DNA from: Nitrospiraceae bacterium
Lineage (GTDB): Bacteria > Nitrospirota > Nitrospiria > Nitrospirales > Nitrospiraceae
Reading direction: 5' to 3'
NCBI GenBank assembly: GCA_919902505.1
Contig: CAKKRE010000027.1
Coordinates: 61,604-125,603, forward strand
Length of the DNA: 64,000 nt
Shown here: positions 41,572-51,094 of the stretch, in pieces
Position numbering within the stretch: position 1 is the first letter of the stretch
How the letters are laid out: every line of letters starts with the position of its first letter
Position numbers and translations under genes: made by a program
The notes under the pieces: model-generated
Seen by the model: only the letters and a program-made list of their open reading frames with translations
Database searches by the model: none
Told to the model about the DNA's origin: nothing

Positions 41572-43575
41572 TCAGCGTGATAAATACCCGTTGGAACCGC
41601 TTCCGGTCCAAATTAAAAGAATGAGGTGCGCGAGAATAAAAAGTCCCGCCACAATGATAGCCGCGTACTGATGCACCATGCCGGTCTGAAGCCGACGCCA
41701 CGAGCGGGCCAAGCGGTGGTTCGCATAGCCGATGATGTTCAAGCCGGCATAGACCACATGTTTTTCGGTCCAGGTGATGGCCGCCGAACTGGCGTCTGTC
41801 CCCCGATCGATAGATCGGACGAGGCCGTCGATGATGGTCCGGTCAAACCAGTCGCAAAGTCTCCCGATCTGCTTGGTCGGTTCCACGAACAGCCGGTCGT
41901 ACAGTTCGTCGACAAAGTACTTGTTCAGCAGGGTTGTATACACGCCCGGCATCCGTGCGGCGAGCGCATCTGCTGCGGAGGAGGGCCCGCTGTAAAAGTA
42001 ATGCGCCAGTCCCCAGCCCAGGAGCGCAATGACGGTGGCCGTGCCCATCAGCCCGAGCATCAGCGCGGGCGCGGTAGCGTGCTCCTCTCCGGCCACGCCT
42101 GCCACTGAGTGCAGGAAGTGGTGGAACCAGCCGTTTTCAGGCGGAACACCGGGGAAGCCGCCAATGACGGAGAGGGTGGCCAATACGACGAGGGGCCCGA
42201 TCATCACCATGGGGGATTCGTGCACGTGTTCGGCCGTGTGGTGATCCAGCCGCGAGGTGCCATAGAACGTGAGATAGGTCAGGCGGAACATGTAGAACGA
42301 CGTCAGGAATGCGCCGACCGCCGCCATGCCGTAGAGCAGATAGTGATGCTGCACGAAGGCATGACCCATAATCTCGTCTTTGCTCCAGAAGCCAGCCAAA
42401 GGCGGAATTCCGGCGATCGCAATCGTGCCGATCAGGAAGAGTGTATGGGTCCAGGGGATCTTCGACTTCAACGCGCCCATCTTGCGGATATCCTGCTCGC
42501 CGGACAATGCGTGGATGACGGAGCCCGCGGACAAGAAGAGGAGCGCTTTAAAGAACGCATGGGTCATCAGATGGAAGACCGCGGCCGTATACGCTCCGAG
42601 ACCACAACCGAGGAACATGTACCCGAGTTGGCTGACGGTTGAATAGGCCAGAACGCGCTTGATGTCGGTCTGTACCAGGCCGATTGTAGCGGCGAAGAGC
42701 GCGGTGAGTCCGCCGATCCAGGCGACGGTCGTCATGGCGGTGGGCGACAGATCGAAAATGGCGTGATTGCGAACGATCATATAGACGCCTGCCGTGACCA
42801 TGGTGGCCGCATGGATGAGCGCACTGACCGGGGTCGGCCCTTCCATCGCATCGGGCAGCCAGGTATAGAGCGGGAGTTGCGCGGATTTTCCGACGGCCCC
42901 AACCAGCAGGCAGAGCGCGATGGCGGTGGCCATTTCGGGTGAGAGCTGTGCGGCGTTCTGCATCACCTGGGTGTAGTCGAGGGTTCGGAAGTTCACGAAC
43001 ACCAGGAAGATCGCGAGGAGGAATCCGGCATCACCGATTCGATTGACCACAAACGCTTTGGTGGCTGCTTTGGCGGCGGAGACCTTGTCGTAGTAGTACC
43101 CGATCAACAGATAGGAGCAGAGTCCGACGCCTTCCCAGCCGATAAAGAGGACCACGTAGTTATTGCCCATCACCAGCAGGAGCATCGAAACCATAAAGAG
43201 GTTCATGTACACAAAGAATCGCGTGAAGCCGGATTCTCCGTGCATGTATCCCACGGAGTAGACGTGGATCAGGAATCCCACTCCGGTGATGACCAGCAGC
43301 ATGATGCAGGTCAAAGGATCGATCAAATAGGCGAGATTGATGGTGAGATCGCCGCCGAAAATCCATTTGTAGGCGACCACTTCACGAGCCGCGCCTGTTC
43401 GCAGGGTCTCCGTGAAGACGGCCAGCACACAGAGGAAGGACATGAGGACCGATCCCCACGCAAACCGGTGAGCCAGGTCGTGGGAATACCGATGCCCGAA
43501 GAGGCCGTTCACAATGACGGCCATCAGCGGGAACAGGGGAATCAGTTTGACGATCAGATCAATAGAGTCGGACAC
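41572..43575 (-). CDS. nuoL: NADH-quinone oxidoreductase subunit L
   Basis: 667 residues, about 50 longer than E. coli NuoL. VMGNNYVVLFIGWEGVGLCS gives the TM5 Glu, VGAVGKSAQLPLYTWLPDAM the TM7 Lys and IHAATMVTAGVYMIVR the TM8 region. The C-terminal part has the region of the long lateral helix (from about residue 545, LLNKYFVDELYDRLFVEPTK onward) and a last membrane helix. A longer lateral helix is expected if NuoL must reach across an extra NuoM, but I cannot measure it here. One base separates it from nuoK. Confidence 0.97.
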   Translation of the reverse strand: MSDSIDLIVKLIPLFPLMAVIVNGLFGHRYSHDLAHRFAWGSVLMSFLCVLAVFTETLRTGAAREVVAYKWIFGGDLTINLAYLIDPLTCIMLLVITGVGFLIHVYSVGYMHGESGFTRFFVYMNLFMVSMLLLVMGNNYVVLFIGWEGVGLCSYLLIGYYYDKVSAAKAATKAFVVNRIGDAGFLLAIFLVFVNFRTLDYTQVMQNAAQLSPEMATAIALCLLVGAVGKSAQLPLYTWLPDAMEGPTPVSALIHAATMVTAGVYMIVRNHAIFDLSPTAMTTVAWIGGLTALFAATIGLVQTDIKRVLAYSTVSQLGYMFLGCGLGAYTAAVFHLMTHAFFKALLFLSAGSVIHALSGEQDIRKMGALKSKIPWTHTLFLIGTIAIAGIPPLAGFWSKDEIMGHAFVQHHYLLYGMAAVGAFLTSFYMFRLTYLTFYGTSRLDHHTAEHVHESPMVMIGPLVVLATLSVIGGFPGVPPENGWFHHFLHSVAGVAGEEHATAPALMLGLMGTATVIALLGWGLAHYFYSGPSSAADALAARMPGVYTTLLNKYFVDELYDRLFVEPTKQIGRLCDWFDRTIIDGLVRSIDRGTDASSAAITWTEKHVVYAGLNIIGYANHRLARSWRRLQTGMVHQYAAIIVAGLFILAHLILLIWTGSGSNGYLSR

Positions 43576-43576
43576 G

Positions 43577-43879
43577 TTACCACTTCAACAAATTCATTTC
43601 GTCGACGTTGGTTGAAATCTTGCCGCGGAACACCACGATGATGATGGCGAGTCCGATGGCTGCTTCCCCCGCTGCAATGGCGATAATGAAGAGGGCCACG
43701 ATTTGGCCCTGCATGGCTTCCAGGTAATGGGAGAAGGCGACCAGGTTGATGGTGGCCGCGTTCAGCATGATTTCGACCGACATCAGCACAATGATAAAAT
43801 TGCGACGGATCAGGACGCCGAGCAACCCCGTCGCAAACAACACGGCACTTACAGCCACATAGGCGGACAAGGGAATCAT
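43577..43879 (-). CDS. nuoK: NADH-quinone oxidoreductase subunit K
   Basis: 100 residues with three membrane helices. The conserved glutamates of NuoK are visible in NFIIVLMSVEIMLNAATINL and IIAIAAGEAAIGLAIIIVVF. It overlaps nuoJ by 4 bases (ATGA). It links the antiporter-like subunits to the quinone-site subunits. Confidence 0.97.
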   Translation of the reverse strand: MIPLSAYVAVSAVLFATGLLGVLIRRNFIIVLMSVEIMLNAATINLVAFSHYLEAMQGQIVALFIIAIAAGEAAIGLAIIIVVFRGKISTNVDEMNLLKW

Positions 43880-44400
43880 GCGTCGCGCCTCGTTTCGATC
43901 GACCTGGGGGTCTTTGCGAGGACGATCGCGCCGACGATGGCTCCTGTCAGGAACACCCCGATGATTTCAAATTGCAGCAAATACTCGCTGAACATCTTGA
44001 TGCCGATGGCATGAGCATCTCCGTTCAGCAAGATCGCCGCCGGTGAGGCATCGCCCCTGGAGCCGCCGAACGGGGATCGCACCAACAAGAACAGGAGATA
44101 GGTCAAACCGATCGCCGCTGGAGCGAGGAGATAGGGAGCCTTGGCGTGGAAATAGCGATCGTCGGTTTTGAGGTTCAGCAACATCAGGACGAACAGATAG
44201 AGGACCAAAATGGCGCCCGCGTAGACGATCACTTGGACCGCCCACAAAAATTCGGCGTTCAGCATGACGAAGAGGCCTGAGACGTGAAGGAGCAGGGCCA
44301 GGAGTGCCAGACCGCATTGCACCGGATTCTTCAGCGCGACGGTCAGAATGCCGGCGACAATACTCACCACTGCAAAATACGCAAAAAACACGAAGGCCAT
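43876..44400 (-). CDS. nuoJ: NADH-quinone oxidoreductase subunit J
   Basis: 174 residues with five membrane helices. QCGLALLALLLHVSGLFVML and the TM3 region VQVIVYAGAILVLYLFVLML (the conserved AGAI with its pi-bulge Tyr/Gly) are typical. YLLQFEIIGVFLTGAIVGAI follows. The start is 12 bases from the end of nuoI. Confidence 0.97.
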   Translation of the reverse strand: MAFVFFAYFAVVSIVAGILTVALKNPVQCGLALLALLLHVSGLFVMLNAEFLWAVQVIVYAGAILVLYLFVLMLLNLKTDDRYFHAKAPYLLAPAAIGLTYLLFLLVRSPFGGSRGDASPAAILLNGDAHAIGIKMFSEYLLQFEIIGVFLTGAIVGAIVLAKTPRSIETRRDA

Positions 44401-44411
44401 AACGGTACGAT

Positions 44412-45020
44412 TCAGCTCAAATGTTTGGGTTGTGACTGTGTGGGTTTGAGAACCGACTGCGGAAAGTAATAACGATACTCCCGGCTCTCGTCCGAATTCT
44501 TCTCTTGGTTATGGACGTACAGATATTTTTTGGCGTCTTCAAGGTGGCGTTCGCCGATCTCGTAGAGCCGTTTCTTGTCGAAGAGGAGGGTGCGCTTATC
44601 GTGGGTGGAGTATTCATACATTTTGGTCATCGCCAGCGCGTTGACGGGGCAGGCCTCCACGCAGTAGCCGCAAAACACGCACTTGGTGATGTCGATATAG
44701 AACTCGCTGGCAAACCGCTGCAAGGGACGTTCAGGGTCTTCCTGACTGATGACTTTAATGCAACGGGACGGACAGGCCGCTTCACAGAGGTCGCAACCCA
44801 CGCAGCGGTCCCTGCCGTCTCCGTAGCGAAGCAGCCCTAATGCGCCGCGGTGACCGTCGGGGATCGTGCGTTGTTCGCGCGGGTATTGGAAGGTGATGGG
44901 GCGATGGAACATGTGCTTGAAGGTCACCTTCATGGCGTCCCAAATTTCATAGAACAACGCCGCGTGCAGAATTTTCTTGGTCAAGGCCCCGACACTCATT
45001 CCCACCACCTCTGACGACAT
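44412..45020 (-). CDS. nuoI: NADH-quinone oxidoreductase subunit I
   Basis: 202-residue peripheral subunit holding clusters N6a and N6b. Two 4Fe-4S motifs are present: DRCVGCDLCEAACPSRCIKV and TKCVFCGYCVEACPVNALAM. The C-terminal tail (DKKRLYEIGERHLEDAKKYL) is normal for the family. In most operons nuoH lies just upstream, but here only 23 bases separate nuoI from nuoG, so nuoH is absent from this place. Confidence 0.97.
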   Translation of the reverse strand: MSSEVVGMSVGALTKKILHAALFYEIWDAMKVTFKHMFHRPITFQYPREQRTIPDGHRGALGLLRYGDGRDRCVGCDLCEAACPSRCIKVISQEDPERPLQRFASEFYIDITKCVFCGYCVEACPVNALAMTKMYEYSTHDKRTLLFDKKRLYEIGERHLEDAKKYLYVHNQEKNSDESREYRYYFPQSVLKPTQSQPKHLS

Positions 45021-45043
45021 CTAAAAGACGGACGAGCTTACTC

Positions 45044-47752
45044 TTACGCACCAACCTTTTCAATCGTGACACGCGTAGATTTGAAGTACGGCACTCCCGT
45101 CACTGCATCCACCTCCACGGTCATCAAGTCCTTCACAGCCGGCTCATTAAAATGCTCGGGGAAGAAGCACGATCCGGGTTGGATATCGGGATCGGCTTTG
45201 ACGCCGGCTTGTATGGAACCCTGCCGCGAGGTGAGGCGAATGGTGGATTGGTCGTTCAGCCCGAGCCGTTCCACGTCGGCTGGATTCATTCGTATACGCC
45301 CGTTGTTCGGTTCGATATTGATGAGCCCCGATGCACGCGTGGACATTTTCCCGGAGTGATAAAGCACTTGTCCGGTTAGTAAGGTAAAGGGCTGCGTGTT
45401 GCCGTTCGACGTCGATTGTGCCGTCTGGCGGTGATACCGGCTCGCGACTTCAGCCGCGTAGCCGTTCGACAAATAAGCGTCGGCGGACGGCGAGACGCGG
45501 CGAGGCTGGCCGAGATTGTAGTAACCCGGTAGCAGCTTCATGATTTCATTCTGCACGTCTTGCGGCGATTCATAGGTCCAGTCGTATCCCAAACCGTTAG
45601 CCAATGCGGTCATGATATGCCAGTCCGGCAGGCTTTCCCCGACCTGATCCACTGCCTGGCGCACACGGAGCACTTTGCCCTCCAGATTGGTGAAGGTGCC
45701 GTCCTTTTCCGCGTAGGTGGCAGCCGGGAGGACGACATGCGCCATTCGCCCGGTCTCTGTGAGGAAGGGGTCTTGAACGATGAGCAGTTGGAGCTGTTCG
45801 AGCGTCCCCTTCACATCCATGGAGGCGGGCAAAGTGGCCAGGGGATTCTCTCCGATGACATACAACGCCTTGATTTGGCCGTTTCGAATACGGGCGAGAA
45901 TCTCCAGAAAATTGGCGCCGCTCCCGCTGGCAGGAAGAGTTGCGTCCCAGGCTTTCCCGAAGCGTTCCCTCGCTCCTGGATCATCGAATCGTGCCTGCCC
46001 GGGGAGGAATTCCGGCGCGACGCCCATATCCACTGCGCCCTGTTCATTGATTTCTTCTGTGACCGTGGTCACGCCGCATCCTGGTTGACCTAACTTGCCC
46101 GTCACCCAGGCGAGATCAATCAGCTTGAGAACATTCTGATAACCGTTCGGCTGCCGGACGATGCCTTCGGCACACAACGCAATGGCGCGCGGGGCTTCGG
46201 CAAAAATCGCGGCGATTTCCAGGATCTGCTCGACTGCAATGCCGGTCTGTGCGGAGACCTGTTCGAGGGAGACCTGTGCCAGGGCTTGCTTCAATGCGGA
46301 AAAGGCCTGCGGATGCCGTGTGGTGCTGGCTTCATCGATCAGGTCCTGTTCGATCACCGACTTCACCAGCCCGTCGATCAAGAACGATTCGCTGCCTGGC
46401 TTGACCACAAGCGGATGCGAAGCTAGTTGCGCGATGTTGGTATTGGCCGAGTCGACGACGATGACCTGGGAGTGATACACGCGGATGGCTTCCTTGATGC
46501 GGACAGCCGTCAGCGGGTTAGTTTCCGTGATATTCGAGCCGATGACCAAGATGGCGTTGGCTTTGGTCAAATCTTCCCAGTCGTTGAGCGGACGGCCGAC
46601 GCCGACCGCATGCCGGACGGCATGAACATAGTTGAGGTGGCCGTAGCGGGCACTGCTGTCGAGCTGGTTGGTTCTTAGGCCGGCGCGCATGAGTTTCTGG
46701 AACAGATACAATTCCTCGTTCGTGCAGCGCGCGGTAATCAGTCCGGCGATCGACTCCGGTCCGTGCTTCCGATGAATGTCGGACAATCGATCGATCACAG
46801 TCTGCATGGTGTCGAGCCACGGCGTTTCCGTCAGCGTCTCGCCCGTGCGGACGAGGGGCTGCCGAAGGCGTTGTTCGCTGTCGATGTACTGAAACCCAAA
46901 CCGGCCGCGAACGCAGAGTCCCCCGTGTCCCTTGGCAGTTTCAGTCCGGTCGCCCCACTTATTTTTCCAGGAGAGCGGCGAGGTGACGCGGACGACTTCG
47001 GTATCTTTGGTTTCGAGATGCATCTGGCAGCCATCGCCACAATAGTTGCAGGTGGTGGTGGTTTTTTTCATCTGCCAGGGCTTGTACAGGTACTTGGAAT
47101 ATTTGTTCGTGATCGCGCCGACCGGACAGACAGCCAGGCAGTCTCCGCAGAATTCACAGGCAAGGGGTTGGTCCCCTTTCGCCACGACCTGGTTGAATCC
47201 GCCCTTCTTCATGAATTGCAACGCATCGATCATCAGCACATCTTTGCAGACGTTGATGCATTCCGCGCAGGCGATGCAGCGATTCATGTTGAAGTCGAGT
47301 ACGAGACTCCGCGTGTCTTCAGGAATGAACTTTTGCTTCGCATTGGCGAGGTTGGTCACGCCATGCTGGAAGGCCATGTCCTGGAGCTCGCAATGCCCGT
47401 CTGCGTCGCAGACGGGGCAGTCCAGCGGGTGAACCGAGAGATGTTTTTCGACGGCTTTCTTTCGTGCCGCGAAAAGGTCGTCGCCGTCAGTGCGGATCAC
47501 CATACCGGCTGCCGCCTTGGCAGTGCAGGAACGGACCGGGGCCTTCTTGCCTTCCTGCATGACCAGGCACATACCGCAGGATCCGAAGGGATCGAAGGTA
47601 TAGTGATAGCACATGGCAGGAATAATCTTGCCCGTGCTGGCAATGACATCGTACAGCGAGACGCCGTCTTTGGCCGATACCGTCCGTCCGTCGATCGACA
47701 GTTCGATCGTGGCCGCTTCGACATCTGGATTGGTTGCTGGTTTCAAACCCAT
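45044..47752 (-). CDS. nuoG: NADH-quinone oxidoreductase subunit G, molybdopterin-enzyme-like
   Basis: 902 residues. Iron-sulfur sites in order: 2Fe-2S (Cys48, 59, 62, 76), the His-Cys 4Fe-4S site (His108, Cys112, 115, 121), two ferredoxin-type 4Fe-4S motifs (RCIACAECINVCKD, ACEFCGDCLAVCP) and the 4Fe-4S of the molybdopterin fold (Cys235, 238, 242, 280). The large domain and the C-terminal dinucleotide-binding domain (PFTLLTGQVLYHSGKMSTRA) are those of formate dehydrogenases. At the Cys/Sec position the sequence is SSARYGH with Gly371, so formate oxidation is not expected. Without nuoE and nuoF in the operon, the electron donor may be ferredoxin or a separate NADH module. Confidence 0.93.
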   Translation of the reverse strand: MGLKPATNPDVEAATIELSIDGRTVSAKDGVSLYDVIASTGKIIPAMCYHYTFDPFGSCGMCLVMQEGKKAPVRSCTAKAAAGMVIRTDGDDLFAARKKAVEKHLSVHPLDCPVCDADGHCELQDMAFQHGVTNLANAKQKFIPEDTRSLVLDFNMNRCIACAECINVCKDVLMIDALQFMKKGGFNQVVAKGDQPLACEFCGDCLAVCPVGAITNKYSKYLYKPWQMKKTTTTCNYCGDGCQMHLETKDTEVVRVTSPLSWKNKWGDRTETAKGHGGLCVRGRFGFQYIDSEQRLRQPLVRTGETLTETPWLDTMQTVIDRLSDIHRKHGPESIAGLITARCTNEELYLFQKLMRAGLRTNQLDSSARYGHLNYVHAVRHAVGVGRPLNDWEDLTKANAILVIGSNITETNPLTAVRIKEAIRVYHSQVIVVDSANTNIAQLASHPLVVKPGSESFLIDGLVKSVIEQDLIDEASTTRHPQAFSALKQALAQVSLEQVSAQTGIAVEQILEIAAIFAEAPRAIALCAEGIVRQPNGYQNVLKLIDLAWVTGKLGQPGCGVTTVTEEINEQGAVDMGVAPEFLPGQARFDDPGARERFGKAWDATLPASGSGANFLEILARIRNGQIKALYVIGENPLATLPASMDVKGTLEQLQLLIVQDPFLTETGRMAHVVLPAATYAEKDGTFTNLEGKVLRVRQAVDQVGESLPDWHIMTALANGLGYDWTYESPQDVQNEIMKLLPGYYNLGQPRRVSPSADAYLSNGYAAEVASRYHRQTAQSTSNGNTQPFTLLTGQVLYHSGKMSTRASGLINIEPNNGRIRMNPADVERLGLNDQSTIRLTSRQGSIQAGVKADPDIQPGSCFFPEHFNEPAVKDLMTVEVDAVTGVPYFKSTRVTIEKVGA

Positions 47753-47832
47753 GAAGTTACCTCAAGTCAAAAGCGATGGGGCGAAAGAATGAATCAGCGC
47801 CGCTCACTTTTTCCTTTGTGCTGTATCGGTCT

Positions 47833-49080
47833 TCATCGATCGCATTCCCCCATGACGATATCGTACGTGCCGAAGATCGTCACGGCGTCCGCGATCATGT
47901 AGCCTTTCGACATATGATCGAATGCGCCCATATGGATAAACGACGGGGCGCGGATTTTCAGCCGGTATGGCTTCCCGCCACCCGTGCTGACGATGTAGAA
48001 ACCCAATTCGCCTTTATGCGCTTCGGTCCCGCAGTAGATTTCTCCGGGAGGCGCGTTAAACCCTTGCGAGAAGAGTTTGAACTGCTGAATCATGGACTCC
48101 AGGTTCGTGAACACGCGTTCTTTCGGAGGCAGAGTCACACTGGGCACGTCCGCCATGATCGGACCGTCCTGGATCTGCTCAAGGCACTGGCGGATGATCT
48201 TGACACTTTCGTAGATCTCTTGCACGCGGATCCAGTACCGGTCATAGGTGTCGCCGTTCTTGCCGACCGGGACGCTGAATTCACACTTGGGATAGGCGGA
48301 GTATGGCTCGTATTTACGAAGATCGTAATCCACGCCTGAGCCTCGTAACGTCGGTCCGCTCAAGCCAAAGCTCAGTGCATCTTCGGCCGAAATCACGGCC
48401 ACGCCTTTGGTGCGCGCCAGCCAGATGCGGTTCTTCTCCAGGAAGATCACGTACTCATCGATCTTCGGAGGGAAATAGTCGAGGAACTGGTTCAGCTTGG
48501 CGAACAGGGACGGTGTGAAATCGCGCTCGACGCCGCCGATACGGTACCAGCTTGTCGTGAGGCGAGCGCCGCACAGTTCATCAAACCAATCGAGCAGAAT
48601 TTCACGGTCCCGGAAGCAATAGAAGAAGACCGTCATCGCCCCGATGTCGAGGGCCTGCGTGCCGAGCCAGAACTGGTGGCCGATAATGCGCTGGATTTCC
48701 GCGACGATCGTGCGCAGGTACTCGGCGCGGTCCGGCACGGTGATGTTCATTAGCTTTTCGACGGCGCGGCAATACGCGAAGTTGTTGTACATCGCACACA
48801 CATAATCGAGGCGGTCGGTGTGCGGAATGAACTGATGATACGTGCCTTCTTCAGCCAGCTTTTCTACACCGCGGTGGAGAAAGCCCATCACCGGGGTGGA
48901 CTTGACCAACCGCTCGCCTTCCAGCTCGAGGATGACTTTCAGCACGCCGTGCGTGCTGGGGTGCTGCGGCCCCATATTGAGGAGCAGCTCTTCCGTTCGC
49001 AGGGTTGGAAGCGTCGCGTCTTCCGGATGTTCCGGGTCGACTTTATAGACTGTAGTTCGTTGATCTTCGAACTGTGCCAT
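47833..49080 (-). CDS. nuoD: NADH-quinone oxidoreductase subunit D
   Basis: 415-residue 49-kDa-type subunit that forms the quinone site with NuoB. LLNMGPQHPSTHGVLKVILE carries the conserved His of the quinone pocket. MGFLHRGVEKLAEEGTYHQF, RIGGVERDFTPSLFAKLNQF, GPTLRGSGVDYDLRKYEPYS and the C-terminal GECDR are family marks. It is separate from nuoC (28-base gap), not fused as in E. coli. Confidence 0.97.
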   Translation of the reverse strand: MAQFEDQRTTVYKVDPEHPEDATLPTLRTEELLLNMGPQHPSTHGVLKVILELEGERLVKSTPVMGFLHRGVEKLAEEGTYHQFIPHTDRLDYVCAMYNNFAYCRAVEKLMNITVPDRAEYLRTIVAEIQRIIGHQFWLGTQALDIGAMTVFFYCFRDREILLDWFDELCGARLTTSWYRIGGVERDFTPSLFAKLNQFLDYFPPKIDEYVIFLEKNRIWLARTKGVAVISAEDALSFGLSGPTLRGSGVDYDLRKYEPYSAYPKCEFSVPVGKNGDTYDRYWIRVQEIYESVKIIRQCLEQIQDGPIMADVPSVTLPPKERVFTNLESMIQQFKLFSQGFNAPPGEIYCGTEAHKGELGFYIVSTGGGKPYRLKIRAPSFIHMGAFDHMSKGYMIADAVTIFGTYDIVMGECDR

Positions 49081-49108
49081 GATCGTTTAGTGGTCCAACA
49101 TCGCCGCC

Positions 49109-49606
49109 CTACTGGGCTGGTTCATCCAAAAATTCAAACGTATCGCGCCATCCTTTCCCGCGGAGCGGGAAGTCTTTGCGCAAGGGGTAGCCTTCTTCGT
49201 ACTCGTCGGGCATCAAAATGCGGCGAAGGTCGGGATGGTTCCGAAACCGGATACCCATCATGTCGTACACTTCGCGTTCCATGAAATCGGCCCCCTTCCA
49301 GATGTCGGTCAGGGAATCCACGATGCAGTCCGACTCGGGAACCCGAGTTTTCAGACGAATACGCTGCCGGGTTCGAATCGAGTAGATCTCATAGACCACT
49401 TCGAAACGTTCCTCGTCATCCGGCCAATCGACCGAACTCACATGGACGATGTAGTCGAATCTCATGGCCGGGTCGTCCCGCAAGAACTTGCCGATGTCGT
49501 GCAAGGCCTCACGCTTGACGGTGACGGCAACATCCCCGCGCCACTCCACCACCTTGGTGCAGGCGCCCGGAAAGGTGTCTTCGATGCGTTTGGACAGTTG
49601 ACTCAT
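49109..49606 (-). CDS. nuoC: NADH-quinone oxidoreductase subunit C
   Basis: 165 residues. The 30-kDa-type subunit is recognised by VSSVDWPDDEERFEVVYEIY and the signature GADFMEREVYDMMGIRFRNH, then PDLRRILMPDEYEEGYPLRK and DFPLRG. Structural subunit of the connecting module. It lies 18 bases after nuoB. Confidence 0.96.
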   Translation of the reverse strand: MSQLSKRIEDTFPGACTKVVEWRGDVAVTVKREALHDIGKFLRDDPAMRFDYIVHVSSVDWPDDEERFEVVYEIYSIRTRQRIRLKTRVPESDCIVDSLTDIWKGADFMEREVYDMMGIRFRNHPDLRRILMPDEYEEGYPLRKDFPLRGKGWRDTFEFLDEPAQ

Positions 49607-49624
49607 GCTGTTCGTTTCCGCCCG

Positions 49625-50152
49625 TCAGACCTTCAGCGCGTCTTTCACTTCTTTCGGCTGCGTGAGGAACACACGCTTTTGCATGATGCGCTCTTGCAGT
49701 TTCAGAATGCCATCGAATAAGGCCTCCGGAGTCGGGGGGCACCCCGGCACATAAATATCGACCGGCACAAATCGATCCACTCCCTGCACCACGCTGTAAC
49801 TGTCGTAAATGTTTCCGGATGTTGCGCACGATCCCATGGCAATCACGTACTTCGGTTCCGGCATTTGGTCATAAATCTTGCGAATAACCGGGGCCATGCG
49901 ACGGCAGACGGTTCCGGCCACGATCATGAGGTCGGATTGGCGGGGGGAGGCCCGAAACACCCCGGCACCATATCGATCCATGTCGTAACGGGACGAAACG
50001 GCGGCGATCATTTCAATGGCGCAGCAGGCCAGTCCGAAGGTCATTGGCCACAAGGACCCCTTTCTGGCCCAATTCACGGCTTTTTCAACCGTCAAGGTGA
50101 TGACGTCGGGAGTCCCGTCTTTGTCGTGGCCTCCCAGTTGAATTAATCCCAT
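49625..50152 (-). CDS. nuoB: NADH-quinone oxidoreductase subunit B
   Basis: 175 residues holding cluster N2, the last electron carrier before quinone. The ligands are visible: [13 protein letters not shown] (tandem Cys), [13 protein letters not shown] [14 protein letters not shown] and the final [21 protein letters not shown] [15 protein letters not shown]. The ATG at 50152 follows AAAAGGAG and overlaps the end of nuoA by 10 bases; longer in-frame starts would run deep into nuoA. Confidence 0.97.
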   Translation of the reverse strand: MGLIQLGGHDKDGTPDVITLTVEKAVNWARKGSLWPMTFGLACCAIEMIAAVSSRYDMDRYGAGVFRASPRQSDLMIVAGTVCRRMAPVIRKIYDQMPEPKYVIAMGSCATSGNIYDSYSVVQGVDRFVPVDIYVPGCPPTPEALFDGILKLQERIMQKRVFLTQPKEVKDALKV

Positions 50153-50526
50153 TCCAAAGCTCCTTTTCGCCACGCGTAAACATAGGCGACGAGGAAAAGT
50201 CCGATGAAAATCAGCATTTCTACAAGACCGGTCAGCCCAATTTTGTTGAAAACAATTGCCCATGGATACAGAAAGATGACTTCCACATCGAAAATGACGA
50301 ACAGCATGGCAAAGATGTAGTAGCGAACAGGGAATGGCATCCGGGCATCGGAAAACGGTTCAGATCCGCACTCATAAGTGGAGAGTTTTTCCGGTTCCGG
50401 GTACTTCGGCTGAACGAAGTAGCTGATCAGCAAGGTGCCCGCGCCGAATGCCAGTGCGACGAACACGAACACCAGGATGGGAAAATATCGACTTAGGTAC
50501 TCTAAGAGGAGCTCGGAACCGGCCAT
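50143..50526 (-). CDS. nuoA: NADH-quinone oxidoreductase subunit A
   Basis: 127-residue, three-helix membrane subunit and first gene of the operon. [47 protein letters not shown] sequence (residues about 50-92) contains the conserved ECG loop Cys and the FDVE acidic pair. The operon is read toward lower coordinates. No clear promoter is seen in the 170 bases upstream. Confidence 0.97.
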   Translation of the reverse strand: MAGSELLLEYLSRYFPILVFVFVALAFGAGTLLISYFVQPKYPEPEKLSTYECGSEPFSDARMPFPVRYYIFAMLFVIFDVEVIFLYPWAIVFNKIGLTGLVEMLIFIGLFLVAYVYAWRKGALEWD

Positions 50527-50692
50527 TGGCTCGAACCTTAACGGGTTTGAGGGCTTATAGGGCTAATTAGGAGGTCGGAATCTTAGCCCCTGCCTATTTT
50601 TAATAGCAAGCGCACAAAGGACCTAGGCATCTAGTCCCGAAAGTCCTAGAATGTGAATACTGTCCAGCAGTTAGGAGTTCGCTAGATTATGG

Positions 50693-50914
50693 TCAGGAGC
50701 TGGGATCGTTTGTCTTTTTCCTGGGCAGGGTCGAGGTGGTGTCGGAGGGCGAGTGGTGATTGGCAGTGCCTGTTTTCATCTTCTCGGCCGGGGTTCTCAA
50801 GGCGCTCGGCGGGGAATCGGCGGTGATATCCCATTCCGACTCCATCGGCGTGGCAGTTTGAACCTTCAATCTGCGGGGCATTTGAGTGTTGATGCGCCGC
50901 TTCTCTGTTCCCAC
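50693..50914 (-). CDS. Doubtful small hypothetical ORF
   Basis: 73 codons from a GTG with only a weak site. The product is Thr/Pro/Ser-rich and probably disordered (TATPMESEWDITADSPPSAL, HHSPSDTTSTLPRKKTNDPS). I see no family. The rest of 50527-51094 contains no other gene: 50527-50692 is AT-richer and may hold the nuo promoter, and 50915-51094 is the leader of the OmpA-domain gene. Confidence 0.3.
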   Translation of the reverse strand: MGTEKRRINTQMPRRLKVQTATPMESEWDITADSPPSALRTPAEKMKTGTANHHSPSDTTSTLPRKKTNDPSS

Positions 50915-51094
50915 ACCATACCTCAGCTATTCAGACGCCGTGCTCTCGATGCCTGCCGAATCGTCACTTCGGTGCGAGGCTCACGATAGCACCCGTGGAG
51001 ACCTGAAGCAAACCGTCCAGCGCCGTCCCGTTTCTTGACAAGCCCCTGCTCTTTGCTAAGGTTGCTACAGATAACCCTTCTAGGTGTGATCAAT

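Noticed and set aside
44412..45043. Possible nuoH between nuoG and nuoI
   Set aside because: Only 23 bases lie between the genes, and no NuoH-like membrane protein is found in any frame of the operon.
46763..47902. 379-codon ORF antisense to nuoG
   Set aside because: Shadow frame; the Cys-motif-rich minus-strand frame is the real gene.
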